DNA of 64,000 nucleotides from Cytophagales bacterium (GCA_017303805.1 JAFLBQ010000002.1:434001-498000), one strand, 5' to 3'; positions 17,021 through 26,734 are shown, counted from the first letter of the stretch. Numbers and translations are program-made. The notes: generated from the letters alone by a model not told the origin.

Positions 17021-18091
17021 ATGAAAAAGTTACTTTTTTGGGGGATTTGCTTAATCCTTATACTTGCGCTGGTGCCTGAAGCAGATGCGCAATTAAATCG
17101 TAAATCGATAAAGAAAAACAATAAGCGCATAGCCAGTTACCGAGGCAAAAAAGGCGGCTTCGGCAACAAGGTATATAATGCAGTTGGTGTTTCTGTTAGC
17201 GCCCTCAACTACTATGGCGACATTGCACCGCGCCCGCAGCGTGTAAGCACCGATATTTCATTTACCCGCCCCGCGTTGGGCTTATCACTCACCCACCGGT
17301 TTGGACCGCGCTATTCATTAATGGGCCAGTTTATGTATGGAACCTTACGGGGATCGGATGTGGAATCAGCCAACAAGGGCGATGTTGAAAATGGTATGTT
17401 CCGCTATCAGCGCAATCTTTCATTTCGCAACAGAATTAAAGAACTATCGGTAACAGCTTATTTCGATTTGTTTGAAAATGATGCTACGTATATCAGTCGT
17501 GTAAAATGGACTCCCTATTTGTACGCGGGGGCAGCCGTATTTCACCACAACCCGCAAGCACAAGCACCCGCTACCGGTTTAAATGGCGAGAGCCTCGGTG
17601 TTTCCCCAGGAACGTGGGTTAACCTTCGGCCTCTTGGTACCGAAGGACAATACGCTAACCTTGATCCTTCCGATGCAAACTATGGAATTAAACCTTATAG
17701 CAATTTTCAGTTCGCCATTCCGTTTGGTATAGGAGCACGCTTTAGAATAAACGAAGTAATGGACTTGTGGGCAGACATTGGATTCCGATACACTTTTACC
17801 GACTACCTGGACGATGTTAGCAAGAATTATGTTGACCTGGGTGTTTTTGAAAATAACAACCTGGCGCGGGCAATGTCGTATCGCAGTGGCGAATTGCCCG
17901 CCAGCGATGTGCCGGCAAGTATCGCATACGTGGCCCGCAATGGAGCAACCTACTCAACCATTCCAGGGTATGGGCGCGAGCATCCAGATAATATGCGAGG
18001 TTCTAAAAACGACAAAGATGTGTACATGGTAACCACTATCCGCTTAACCTATATATTGGGCGCCACCATGCACAAAGCAAAATTCAGATAA
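17021..18091 (+). CDS. DUF6089/PorG-like outer-membrane beta-barrel protein
   Basis: A 356-residue exported protein; the signal peptide ends at about ADAQ (residue 24). The remainder is an alternation of short amphipathic strands with aromatic residues typical of a small outer-membrane barrel (YNAVGVSVSALNYYGDIAP, LGLSLTHRFGPRYSLMGQF, VWADIGFRYTFTDYLDDVS-like). This matches the DUF6089 family that sits upstream of isoprenyl transferase and BamA in Bacteroidota, and which includes PorG of the type IX secretion system. Start ATG 17021 is chosen because upstream codons would precede the signal peptide. A second, shorter homologous barrel follows. Confidence 0.82.
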   Translation: MKKLLFWGICLILILALVPEADAQLNRKSIKKNNKRIASYRGKKGGFGNKVYNAVGVSVSALNYYGDIAPRPQRVSTDISFTRPALGLSLTHRFGPRYSLMGQFMYGTLRGSDVESANKGDVENGMFRYQRNLSFRNRIKELSVTAYFDLFENDATYISRVKWTPYLYAGAAVFHHNPQAQAPATGLNGESLGVSPGTWVNLRPLGTEGQYANLDPSDANYGIKPYSNFQFAIPFGIGARFRINEVMDLWADIGFRYTFTDYLDDVSKNYVDLGVFENNNLARAMSYRSGELPASDVPASIAYVARNGATYSTIPGYGREHPDNMRGSKNDKDVYMVTTIRLTYILGATMHKAKFR

Positions 18092-18097
18092 TAATTA

Positions 18098-18805
18098 ATG
18101 CACGTAAGAAAGGCTATTGCGCTGGTGGGAATAGCTTGGTGTGTAGGCCTGCACCCCGGGCATGCACAAAGTATGTTAGGGCAACGGGCCGAAGTGGGCT
18201 TTGGCGTTGGCACCTTTACCTACACAGGCGATTTATCGCGTACCTATAACCTTGCTTTTTCAAAACCCGCTGCAACAGTTTTTTACCGATCCAACATCAG
18301 CACGGTAATCAGTTTCAGAACGGCAATTACCGGTGGAAAAATTGGCGCCAGCGACACCCGCAAACCAATTGACCCATTTGCAGCAACACGGGCTGTTTCC
18401 TTCAACCTGTTTTTGCTCGAAGGCTCGGGCACATTCGAATATCATTTTTTGAACTGGCGCGACAACAAACGCAGGCTACGCTTTACACCCTATTTATTTG
18501 CCGGTGCCGCTTTGTTTGGCATCTCGGGGGTGCAACAAAAAACGGCCGAGTACAGCAACATTCAAATGGCCATACCCTTTGGGGGTGGTATGAAGTATGT
18601 GCTTAACCCGAAATACTACGTGGCATTTGAATTTGGGATTCGCAAAACCTTTTTCGATTACCTCGATAATATTTCGGATGGCGACCTGCAGTACAAGAAT
18701 TACCAGTACGGCAACCGGTACGATACCGACAACTATTTTTTTGCCGGCTTTACCCTTACGTACACCTTTTACGACATACCCTGCCCCAGCAGTCCGTATA
18801 GATAG
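18098..18805 (+). CDS. Second DUF6089-like outer-membrane barrel protein
   Basis: A 235-residue exported protein, signal peptide ending near GHAQ (residue 24). It has the same strand pattern as its neighbour: GFGVGTFTYTGDLSRTYN, RFTPYLFAGAALFGIS, and the terminal FGIRKTFFDYLDNIS motif, which parallels the FRYTFTDYLDDVS motif of the upstream protein. It begins 6 bases after that gene, so the two look like a tandem duplication followed by divergence. Its role is probably in the outer membrane, possibly with type IX secretion; this is inference from family context. Confidence 0.78.
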   Translation: MHVRKAIALVGIAWCVGLHPGHAQSMLGQRAEVGFGVGTFTYTGDLSRTYNLAFSKPAATVFYRSNISTVISFRTAITGGKIGASDTRKPIDPFAATRAVSFNLFLLEGSGTFEYHFLNWRDNKRRLRFTPYLFAGAALFGISGVQQKTAEYSNIQMAIPFGGGMKYVLNPKYYVAFEFGIRKTFFDYLDNISDGDLQYKNYQYGNRYDTDNYFFAGFTLTYTFYDIPCPSSPYR

Positions 18806-18890
18806 CGGAAGCCCCATTCAACTTTTCCAAGCCAGCCTACATCTTACAGCACCTGGCCGCATACAATAGGAAGAAGTTTGGAAAAAAACC

Positions 18891-18898
18891 TATTTTTG
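18891..18898 (+). promoter_or_regulatory. -7 box (TATTTTTG) immediately before uppS
   Basis: An exact TAnnTTTG element ends 7 bases before the GTG start codon at 18906. If used, the transcript would begin at or next to the start codon and be essentially leaderless. Upstream genes are co-directional, so read-through transcription is also likely. Confidence 0.4.
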
Positions 18899-18905
18899 CC
18901 GCCTT

Positions 18906-19649
18906 GTGGCTTCAATAAAGGAAAATATAGACTTCAATAATCTGCCGCGGCACATAGCCGTTATCATGGACGGTAACGGCAGATGGGCTAAACGCAAGGG
19001 AGCAGCCCGTATTTTCGGCCATCGCAATGCCATACAAGCTGTAAAAGATGTTACCGAAGGTTGTGGTGAGTTGGGGATAAAATATTTAACCCTTTATGCC
19101 TTTAGTACCGAAAACTGGGGCCGGCCAAAAGAAGAAGTAGATGGCTTAATGGAATTGTTGGTGAATACACTGAAAAAGGAAATTAATACACTGCACGAAA
19201 ACCAGGTGAAGTTGCACACCATTGGGGACGTAAGCCATTTACCCAAGGATTGCCAGGATAACCTGGCCGAAGCCATTGCCGCTACGCAACACAACAGCGG
19301 GCTGGTGCTTCAGTTAGCTCTAAATTACAGTGGCCGGTGGGAGATTGTAGAGGCAGCCCGAAAGCTGGCCGAAGAGGCACGCGCTGGCCTTATTAAACCA
19401 GAAGAAATAGACGAAACATATTTTTCGGCACACCTTAAAACGGCAAGCATTCCCGATCCGGAGCTGTTGATTCGCACCAGCGGAGAATTGCGTGTAAGTA
19501 ATTTTTTATTGTGGCAAATAGCCTATACCGAAATAGTAATAACCCCAACTCTTTGGCCTGACTTCCGCAAAGAAGACTTGTACGAAGCAATTTGCGTTTA
19601 CCAAAAGCGCGAACGAAGATTTGGCAAAGTGCTGAACCCAACCGCCTGA
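18906..19649 (+). CDS. uppS: Isoprenyl transferase (undecaprenyl diphosphate synthase type)
   Basis: A 247-residue cis-prenyltransferase making the C55 lipid carrier used for peptidoglycan and glycan export. The signature HIAVIMDGNGRWAKR is at residues 16-30 with catalytic D22; later motifs FSTENW and RTSGELRVSNFLLWQ are complete. GTG 18906 is taken as start since it gives the canonical N-terminal length. It is followed 8 bases later by bamA. Confidence 0.96.
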   Translation: MASIKENIDFNNLPRHIAVIMDGNGRWAKRKGAARIFGHRNAIQAVKDVTEGCGELGIKYLTLYAFSTENWGRPKEEVDGLMELLVNTLKKEINTLHENQVKLHTIGDVSHLPKDCQDNLAEAIAATQHNSGLVLQLALNYSGRWEIVEAARKLAEEARAGLIKPEEIDETYFSAHLKTASIPDPELLIRTSGELRVSNFLLWQIAYTEIVITPTLWPDFRKEDLYEAICVYQKRERRFGKVLNPTA

Positions 19650-19657
19650 TACCCTCC

Positions 19658-22363
19658 ATGAAGAGAATTTTATTATGTGTTGTTGTTTTGTGTTTATGGA
19701 TTGGCCATGAGGCACAGGCTCAGTTTAGAGGCCGAACCCAAACGGCTCCTGCCCTTACAGAGCAAACTTTAAATTATGCAGCCCCGCAAGAATACACCAT
19801 TGCCGGCATTGAAGTTACGGGCTTAAGCCTGCTGGATAAAAATGCGATGGTGTCGTTAACCGGATTAAAAGTAGGTGACAAAATAAAAATTCCGGGCGAT
19901 GGAATCTCCAATGCCATTCGCAAATTGTGGAAGCACGGCTTGATTGGCGATGCTTCTATATCGGTTCAAAAAATAGAAGACACCCAGGTTTATTTGCTTA
20001 TTGAATTAACGGAACGCCCCCGCCTAAACGATTTCTATTTTACAGGAATAAGCAAGGGCCGCCAATCTTCACTTAAAGACGATCTGAAACTGATCCGCGG
20101 GAAAATTGTAAACGATGCAATGATTCGCAACACCGAAATTTCGGTAAAGAAACACTTTGTGAAGAAGGGCTTCTTAAATACCGTAGTGAAAGTAATACCG
20201 GTAACCGATACCCTCGTGCGCGGTAATGTGCGCTTGCGTATTGATGTGGACTTAAAATCGAAAGTAAAAATAAACGCCATCAATATAGAGGGAAATCATG
20301 ATGTATCGGCCAGTAAACTTAAACACAAACTAAAGAAAACACACGAGCGCCCCCGCATGTCGCTGCACCGGGCATTGCTGGCAGAGGTGTTTACATTTAG
20401 TCCGCGCAAAATAAAACACGCGTTAGACTCCAGCCGCAACCTTACCACCCGCGATGTAAAAGAGTTCTTCAACCGCCATGTTAAACTAAATGTTTTTGCA
20501 GGCTCAAAATTTATCCGATCTGAGTTTGACGAAGACAAAGACAAACTGATCTCCTACTATAATTCTTTAGGCTACCGCGATGCGGAAGTTCTATCGGACA
20601 CCGTGACGAATTACGATAAGAAGAACATCAACGTAAACATTAAAGTGTACGAGGGGCGTAAGTATTATTTTCGCAACATTACCTGGGTAGGAAATTATGT
20701 GCACAGCACCAACACGCTCAATAAAATCCTCGACATTAACAAGGGCGATGTGTACAACAAAGAGTTGATCGAAAAGAAGACAACCTTTAACCCCAAAGGG
20801 GCCGACATCAGCGGGTTGTACATGGATGACGGATACCTGTTCTTTTCGGTACGCCCGATAGAAGTAGCCGTAGTGGGCGACTCGATTGATGTGGAAATGC
20901 GCATTCACGAAGGCGACCAGGCCACCATCGATGAGGTAATTATAAGCGGTAACGAACGCACCAACGATCATGTTATCCGCAGAGAACTCAGCACCATTCC
21001 CGGGCAAAAGTTCAGGCGCTCAGACCTTATCCGCACGCAACAAATGCTTTCGCAAATGGGTTACTTTAACCCGCAAAAGATCGATCAGGATATTCGTCCC
21101 AATCCGGCCAACGGAACAGTGGATATAGAATGGAAGGTGGAGGAGCAATCGAACGACCAGGTGGAGCTATCGGGCGGTTGGGGTGGTTTTTACGGCTTTG
21201 TGGGTACAGTAGGGCTCTCCTTCAATAATTTTTCAATACGCAACGTGCCCCATCTTAAAAAGTGGCGGCCGCTGCCGGTAGGTGATGGCCAGCGGTTGTC
21301 GTTGCGCGCTCAGGCCAATGGCCGCTCGTTTCAAAGCTATAGCTTATCGTTTACCGAACCGTGGCTGGGCGGTCGCAGGCCCAACTCATTAACAGTAAGT
21401 TTAAACCACTCTGTTTCGCGGTTGGCCAACGCCCGCTTTGAGTTTACAGACGACACCTCGCTAAAACAAAGCGGAATTACCGTTGGCTTTGGCCGCAGGT
21501 TAGAGTGGCCCGATAACTACTTCTCTCTTACTCACTCGCTGTCGTACCTGATCTATAATTACAAAAACTATTTCGGTACCAGTATTCTTCCGGCCGAAGG
21601 GCGCACCAACGAAATCATGTTTAACACTACGCTCTCGCGCAACAGCATCGATAATCCCATGTACCCTTCTTCCGGGTCAACCATTTCGTTGGCAGTTAAC
21701 CTTACACCTCCGTATTCGCAATGGCGCGATAAATCGTACTACACCGATATTAACCAACGCTACAAATGGACCGAGTTACACAAGTGGATGTTGGATGCCA
21801 AGTTTTATTTGAAACTAATTGGCAGTCAGAAACCCGATGGCCGCAGCCTGGTATTAGAAACCAAAGCCCACTTTGGATTTATTGGTACCTACGACAAGAG
21901 CCTGGGTCCAGGCCCCTTCCAACGTTTTTTGGTGGGTGGCGATGGGTTGGCCGGTGGGTTTAACTCCTTTGTGCTGGGGCAGGATATTATCGGCTTAAGA
22001 GGCTACACCAACAACTCGGTAACACCACCGCTGTATGCACTGCGGGGCACCCAACAGTTAAACAGCATTGAGGGTGGTATTGTGTACAATAAATTTGGAA
22101 TGGAGTTGCGCTACCCGGTAACAACCGGGCAATCGGCCACTATTTATGGTTTCTTGTTTACAGAGGCGGGTAACAACTGGAACAATTACCGGGATTTTAA
22201 TCCGTTTAACCTGTATAAATCGGCCGGGGTTGGAGCGCGAATCTTCATGCCGGCTTTCGGGTTAATAGGTCTTAACTGGGCTTACGGATTCGATCGCCTG
22301 CCGGGAGCTACCGATAAGAGTGGCTCGCAGTTCCACTTTACCATTGGCCAGCAAATCAGATAA
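19658..22363 (+). CDS. bamA: Outer-membrane protein assembly factor BamA
   Basis: A 901-residue Omp85 protein that inserts beta-barrel proteins into the outer membrane. A signal peptide ends near EAQAQ (about residue 22). Several POTRA domains follow (for example EYTIAGIEVTGLSLLDKNAM, KVKINAINIEGNHDVSASKLK, ATIDEVIISGNERTNDHVIRR). The C-terminal half is a 16-strand-type barrel with the FLVGGDGLAGG region, near a late RGY segment, and a hydrophobic final strand. Start ATG 19658 gives a proper signal peptide. The next two genes encode Skp/OmpH chaperones, consistent with an envelope-assembly operon. Confidence 0.96.
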   Translation: MKRILLCVVVLCLWIGHEAQAQFRGRTQTAPALTEQTLNYAAPQEYTIAGIEVTGLSLLDKNAMVSLTGLKVGDKIKIPGDGISNAIRKLWKHGLIGDASISVQKIEDTQVYLLIELTERPRLNDFYFTGISKGRQSSLKDDLKLIRGKIVNDAMIRNTEISVKKHFVKKGFLNTVVKVIPVTDTLVRGNVRLRIDVDLKSKVKINAINIEGNHDVSASKLKHKLKKTHERPRMSLHRALLAEVFTFSPRKIKHALDSSRNLTTRDVKEFFNRHVKLNVFAGSKFIRSEFDEDKDKLISYYNSLGYRDAEVLSDTVTNYDKKNINVNIKVYEGRKYYFRNITWVGNYVHSTNTLNKILDINKGDVYNKELIEKKTTFNPKGADISGLYMDDGYLFFSVRPIEVAVVGDSIDVEMRIHEGDQATIDEVIISGNERTNDHVIRRELSTIPGQKFRRSDLIRTQQMLSQMGYFNPQKIDQDIRPNPANGTVDIEWKVEEQSNDQVELSGGWGGFYGFVGTVGLSFNNFSIRNVPHLKKWRPLPVGDGQRLSLRAQANGRSFQSYSLSFTEPWLGGRRPNSLTVSLNHSVSRLANARFEFTDDTSLKQSGITVGFGRRLEWPDNYFSLTHSLSYLIYNYKNYFGTSILPAEGRTNEIMFNTTLSRNSIDNPMYPSSGSTISLAVNLTPPYSQWRDKSYYTDINQRYKWTELHKWMLDAKFYLKLIGSQKPDGRSLVLETKAHFGFIGTYDKSLGPGPFQRFLVGGDGLAGGFNSFVLGQDIIGLRGYTNNSVTPPLYALRGTQQLNSIEGGIVYNKFGMELRYPVTTGQSATIYGFLFTEAGNNWNNYRDFNPFNLYKSAGVGARIFMPAFGLIGLNWAYGFDRLPGATDKSGSQFHFTIGQQIR

Positions 22364-22365
22364 AA

Positions 22366-22896
22366 ATGCGGTTTTTAACAACATCGGCTTTTGTTCTGCT
22401 TTTCGGCCTGAATTTTGTCCAGGCACAGAAGTTCGGATATTTTGATTCGGAATATGTACTAAGCAAATTGCCGGAGTACAGCAAAGCCCAGGGCGAAATA
22501 GACCAGCTTTCGGCTGCATGGCAAAAGGAAGTAGAAGAAATGCAGACAAAGGTAGATGGGCTCTATCGTACCTACCAAGCCGAGCAGGTACTGCTTACCG
22601 AAGCTATGAAAACCGAGCGACTGAATGAGATTAAGAAGAAGGAGACTGAACTAAAGGATTATCAAAAGAAAGTTTTTGGCTACAACGGCTTATATTTTTT
22701 GAAAAAACAAGAATTGATTAAACCTTTACAGGATAAAATTTTTGATGCAGTGGAAAAAGTATGTAAAGCAAACCGGTTGGCCATTCTGTTTGACAAAGCC
22801 GAACTGGTAATGGTGTACACCGATCCACGCCACGACTACACTGATTTTATATTGGAAGAATTAGGTTTGGGAGACCCTAACGATAAAGTAAAATAA
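22366..22896 (+). CDS. OmpH/Skp family periplasmic chaperone (first copy)
   Basis: A 176-residue protein with a signal peptide ending at VQAQ (about residue 20), followed by KFGYFDSEYVLSKLPEY, the usual OmpH N-terminal strand, and a long coiled-coil arm (about residues 40-115) rich in K and E. Skp-like proteins hold unfolded outer-membrane proteins for BamA. It starts 2 bases after bamA. The second copy follows 11 bases later. Confidence 0.92.
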   Translation: MRFLTTSAFVLLFGLNFVQAQKFGYFDSEYVLSKLPEYSKAQGEIDQLSAAWQKEVEEMQTKVDGLYRTYQAEQVLLTEAMKTERLNEIKKKETELKDYQKKVFGYNGLYFLKKQELIKPLQDKIFDAVEKVCKANRLAILFDKAELVMVYTDPRHDYTDFILEELGLGDPNDKVK

Positions 22897-22907
22897 ATAA
22901 ACTAAAA

Positions 22908-23459
22908 ATGAGAACACTCTTTGTACTTCTGTTTTGCGCAGCAACCCTAAGCGCCCACGCCCAGGAAACGCAAAAGATCGGCTATGCCGATTGGAATTAT
23001 ATCTTTAGCCAGATGCCTGAATTCAAGCAGATAGAAAATGAACTGAAAACACATGGCACACAACTGGAAAACCAGTTAAAGGCAAAAACAACCGACTTCG
23101 AAAACAAATTGCGTGCGTATCAGAATATGCCAGCCACCACTCCCGATGCCATTAAAGCCGACAAAGAGCGGGAGCTACAGGCGTTGCAGGAAGGTATTCA
23201 GAAATTTCAGCAAGATGCACAAGCTTCTTTAGGCAAAAAGCAAGAAGCGTTGATGGATCCTGTGATTAAAAAAGTAGGTAAAGCCATTGAAGACACGGCT
23301 AAAGAAAACGGGTATGCGTTTATTCTTAACCCGCAATTAATGGGCAGCGGTGAAGATATTATTCTTTACAGCGATGAGAAGTACAACATATCTAACCTGG
23401 TGTTAAAAAAATTGGGCGTAACTCCCAAGCCAGCCGAAACCGCGGTTAAACCAAAATAA
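22908..23459 (+). CDS. OmpH/Skp family periplasmic chaperone (second copy)
   Basis: A 183-residue paralogue of the preceding gene: signal peptide to about HAQ (residue 19), then KIGYADWNYIFSQMPEF and a coiled-coil segment around residues 40-115. The C-terminal globular strand (GYAFILNPQLM-like) is better preserved than in the first copy. Tandem OmpH genes after bamA are typical of Bacteroidota. A strong terminator follows at 23478. Confidence 0.92.
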   Translation: MRTLFVLLFCAATLSAHAQETQKIGYADWNYIFSQMPEFKQIENELKTHGTQLENQLKAKTTDFENKLRAYQNMPATTPDAIKADKERELQALQEGIQKFQQDAQASLGKKQEALMDPVIKKVGKAIEDTAKENGYAFILNPQLMGSGEDIILYSDEKYNISNLVLKKLGVTPKPAETAVKPK

Positions 23460-23477
23460 TTTTCTGAGTAAAAAGAT

Positions 23478-23515
23478 AGAGGCTGTCTCAAGAATAGAGA
23501 GAGCCTCTTTTTTTT
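23478..23515 (+). terminator. Rho-independent terminator of the envelope cluster
   Basis: AGAGGCTGTCTC (from 23478) pairs with GAGAGAGCCTCT (ending 23508) as a 12-bp stem with one mismatch, followed by a run of eight T. It ends the uppS-bamA-ompH transcript. Confidence 0.92.
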
Positions 23516-23855
23516 GCCTCGTCAAAACCTCTTGAGATGACGTTTCGTGTCATCTCTTGCTCCAGCATCAATCCAATGGTTATTCGCCACCGCAGGATCG
23601 AAAAAAATAGAGCAGGTGGCTCCGCTGGAGCCAATTTGAAAATGAATTCTTTCTACAGTAAGGAAGCTTCTAACGAAGGTGCTCAGAGTTATCTCAATCG
23701 TTAACTAATAACCACAGCCTCAGGATCAACCCAAGTATGGCTCCGTAGGAAGCCGCCCGTTTGTAGATTTTCAGCTTGTTATTATTCGGCCCCGTAGCGG
23801 CCACCTGTACACCGGAGGCTGGCTCAAATGAAAAGAGATAGCTCTTCGTTAAGGT
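23516..23855. other. Gene-free spacer with a small palindrome and an in-frame tail
   Basis: This 340-bp stretch has no confident gene. It holds a palindrome, GAGATGAC (23534-23541) with GTCATCTC (23549-23556), and a ggctccgctggagcc hairpin near 23629. Its last 162 bases form an open minus-strand frame (23694-23855) exactly in phase after the TAG of the next gene. That frame would add 53 residues ending in a hydrophobic stretch (SYGAILGLILRLWLLV); it may be a degraded 3' extension. Confidence 0.5.
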
Positions 23856-26675
23856 CTATTCATCAATGGTGAGAATGGATTCGTAGCGCAAAGGAACCCC
23901 GCTTTCCGAAACACCTTCCACTACTACTCTGTACCGCCCGGCATTATCTGATGCAAAAAAGGAAATCACTGCGGTGCCCGTAGTGTCATCTACGCGCACG
24001 GCAGGATTCCAATACAAGGTAGATCGGTAGTCTGGTTGTGTGCTGGATTGAGAATTATAATTAGGCGCTTGAAATACCGCTGGTTTACTATAACCGGTAA
24101 TTTTAAATGAGCCGGCATTTTTAGATTCCAGATTCATGAGCCGGTTGTTTCCGGCCCCAGCTTTGGTAAAAACTGCGATTACTCCATTGCGCCCAGCATC
24201 GCCATAAAGAGAATTAACCCGGGTGGTAACTTCAACTCTGTCAATCGCATTTGGGTCTAACATCGCTAGTTTATCTCCTGCGGTATCGCCCATGCTTCCG
24301 GTTATTGTTTTTCCGAAGGCATCAGTAGTATTAAGTGTGGCATTACCTCCTCCAACAGGTACCCCATCTACCAAAACAAGGGGCTCAGTATTTAAAAGAA
24401 TTGAGGACACCCCCCGGATGTTGATTTTATACGTGGCACCGCGGTCGCCTATAGCGGGAATAAAAACTAATCCCGGCACCTTACCTTGCAAGGCAACCGC
24501 CAGGTTGGTAGTTCCGGAGTTCGCCAGCACATCGCCCTTTACCGTGTGATCGGGCAACCCAAAAAACTTATGTTGAATTTCTTTTGAGGGCTCTGCAATG
24601 CGTGTTGAAGTAACAATAACATCATCTAACAAGCGCGCATCTGTTGCAAGCTCAAAATTTGTAAATACCCGTTGTGGAAATTCAGTGAACGAACGAAGTT
24701 CAGCAGGATAGGTTTTCCAGGAAGTGATTTCCGGAATAGTTCTGGAAGTGAGCGTTACGTTGCCGTATGGTTTATTCCACTTGTCGGTTGCAATAAATGT
24801 TAGCTGCAGGGTATCCGTAAACTGAAGGCCATTGAGTGTAAAAAGGCCGCTCTTATCGGTGGGTACAGATAATAAATCTTTATAGGTGCCTACTACAGCC
24901 AACAGGTTGGTGCTTTCTGGTTTATTACGGGCATTGGTAAACCTGCCATTAACAACTATCCCGTTATCGATAGGATAGGCCAGCAAGGCTGGCCGGCTAA
25001 GGGTTGGGCTTTCAAATGCAGTAACAATTGTTTCTTCCGATTTGATACGGGCAACTTGCCGGGCATCGGTTACGGCCACCGAAAGACTGGCCCGAGCAGG
25101 CAGTTGTTGCTCATCGTGCACATGAATGGTAAGGGTTATTTGCTCGCGGGTTCTATACCGGGCTTTATCGGCATCTATCCAAACCAAACTATCGCGTGTG
25201 CCTGCAGGGGTAGAATTATCTATTATCTTTTCTGAAAGGGCCAATACAGGAATTGGTTTGATGGAAAAGCAAGGCTCGCCAAAATTCAACATCCAGTTGG
25301 TATAACTGCGAAGCAGGTAATCGCCCGGGGGCAATGTGGCAGGTAACCTCATCTGCGAGATTGCCTGGCCACTATCAATTTTTACCATCTGGCTAAGTAC
25401 AATGTGCTTGCGCGAGTCGATTAACTCCTGGTAGAGAACCTGGCTCAAGGTGTCTGTTTTTTGCGTGTTGGAATAATTTAAATAGGCCTTCATCCAAATG
25501 GTTTCATTTGGATAATAGTACGGTTTATCGGTATGCACGTAAGCTTTTTCTATTGGCAATTGCCGGGTAGGTTCCTTGTGCATTTTAGATGGAAGCACAG
25601 GTTCATAGTTAAGAGGCAGTAAATTGCCAACCCGTTGTTCACTTAGTTCACCGGAGTATGTTACATCGGCTGGGTTGAGTACGTTACCGAAATTATTAAC
25701 GCGAATTTGATTGTCGCGTACTTCTATCCACGATACAGCGCCAGTTATGTCTTTATAATATTTTTGACGGCCCGCTCTTTTCAGGTAGTGCACTTCGGTG
25801 CGACCGTTGAGTTTAAGTACATACTCATAAGGCTTATTGGTCGTGGCCACTAACTCCTTCAGATCGTAAGCTATTATCTTTTTGTCAAGCTCAGCATAAA
25901 AAACGTTGGAGCGTACATTTACATTGGCAACCCCGGGTTTATCGCGGTATAATTTAAACCCGGCCTGCTCGGTGGTACCCTTCAACAGGCTTGTTACCAA
26001 ATGTCGTTCAGAGCCTTCGTAGCATTGCTGCCGGTTTTCCTGCCAGGCTTTGCTCTTGGTGGCATTTTCAATTTCCTGAAAATAAGCGTTGCCATCAATC
26101 ACATACCCGAAGTTTCCCGTTTGAAATTTTTTAAGATGAAAGAGGATGGTGTAGCCCAGGTAAGAATTTACAATTTCGAGCGGAGCCATGGCGCTGGCGC
26201 TGAATGCTTTTGAATCGCCTTGAGCAAACTCAAGAACCCAGGGATTTAAAATTTTACACGAGGATGCGTATGTACTTCCAAAAAAAACTTTCTCAAACTG
26301 TTTCAGTTGCTTTAACCACGTTTTGTCGCGGGTACTTTTAATTTCTACCTGGTTTAGTTCTTGCAATGCGGGTGTTAACTGAACTGATGCTATTAAGGTC
26401 TGCCCTTCGGTTAGCGTAAAAATTTTTCGATGGGTTTCATACCCTACTGATGAAAAGATGATTTCGGTTGCTCCAACAGGTGCGTTCAGAAGAACAAAGT
26501 TCCCGACTTCATTCGATGTGGTGCCCAGGGAGGTGTTGTTGATAAAGATATGTGCAAAGGGTATTGGTTGGCCGGTTTGGCTATCCGATAAAGTGCCCGT
26601 TATTTTAGAGGTTTGAGCAAATAGGCTCGTACAACTAAATAGCAAGCAACCCCAATATAGTTGGTAGCTACGCAC
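23856..26675 (-). CDS. TonB-plug-domain protein without a barrel, with macroglobulin-like region
   Basis: A 939-residue exported protein. After a signal peptide (to about FAQ, residue 21) comes a carboxypeptidase-regulatory-like domain (about 24-105; SKITGTLSDSQTGQPIPFAH...SVGYETH). A middle region (about 115-340) has no clear family. About residues 370-480 read like an MG2 macroglobulin domain (AYVHTDKPYYYPNETIWMKAYL). A TonB receptor plug domain follows at about 690-830 (LQGKVPGLVFIP, INIRGVSS, PLVLVDGVPV). The C-terminus (DYRSTLYWNPAV, then a Big/macroglobulin-like strand set) replaces the usual 22-strand barrel. It may be a periplasmic or surface accessory protein rather than a transporter. 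It ends at TAG 23856. Confidence 0.85.
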   Translation of the reverse strand: MRSYQLYWGCLLFSCTSLFAQTSKITGTLSDSQTGQPIPFAHIFINNTSLGTTSNEVGNFVLLNAPVGATEIIFSSVGYETHRKIFTLTEGQTLIASVQLTPALQELNQVEIKSTRDKTWLKQLKQFEKVFFGSTYASSCKILNPWVLEFAQGDSKAFSASAMAPLEIVNSYLGYTILFHLKKFQTGNFGYVIDGNAYFQEIENATKSKAWQENRQQCYEGSERHLVTSLLKGTTEQAGFKLYRDKPGVANVNVRSNVFYAELDKKIIAYDLKELVATTNKPYEYVLKLNGRTEVHYLKRAGRQKYYKDITGAVSWIEVRDNQIRVNNFGNVLNPADVTYSGELSEQRVGNLLPLNYEPVLPSKMHKEPTRQLPIEKAYVHTDKPYYYPNETIWMKAYLNYSNTQKTDTLSQVLYQELIDSRKHIVLSQMVKIDSGQAISQMRLPATLPPGDYLLRSYTNWMLNFGEPCFSIKPIPVLALSEKIIDNSTPAGTRDSLVWIDADKARYRTREQITLTIHVHDEQQLPARASLSVAVTDARQVARIKSEETIVTAFESPTLSRPALLAYPIDNGIVVNGRFTNARNKPESTNLLAVVGTYKDLLSVPTDKSGLFTLNGLQFTDTLQLTFIATDKWNKPYGNVTLTSRTIPEITSWKTYPAELRSFTEFPQRVFTNFELATDARLLDDVIVTSTRIAEPSKEIQHKFFGLPDHTVKGDVLANSGTTNLAVALQGKVPGLVFIPAIGDRGATYKINIRGVSSILLNTEPLVLVDGVPVGGGNATLNTTDAFGKTITGSMGDTAGDKLAMLDPNAIDRVEVTTRVNSLYGDAGRNGVIAVFTKAGAGNNRLMNLESKNAGSFKITGYSKPAVFQAPNYNSQSSTQPDYRSTLYWNPAVRVDDTTGTAVISFFASDNAGRYRVVVEGVSESGVPLRYESILTIDE

Positions 26676-26734
26676 AGGGCTTCAATAAAAAGTTCATTTT
26701 CGAAGTTACCCGTTAAATAGCTGAATTCAAATGC

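Noticed and set aside
20591-21007. 138-codon minus-strand frame inside bamA
   Set aside because: Shadow frame of a confident Omp85 gene, with no family features.
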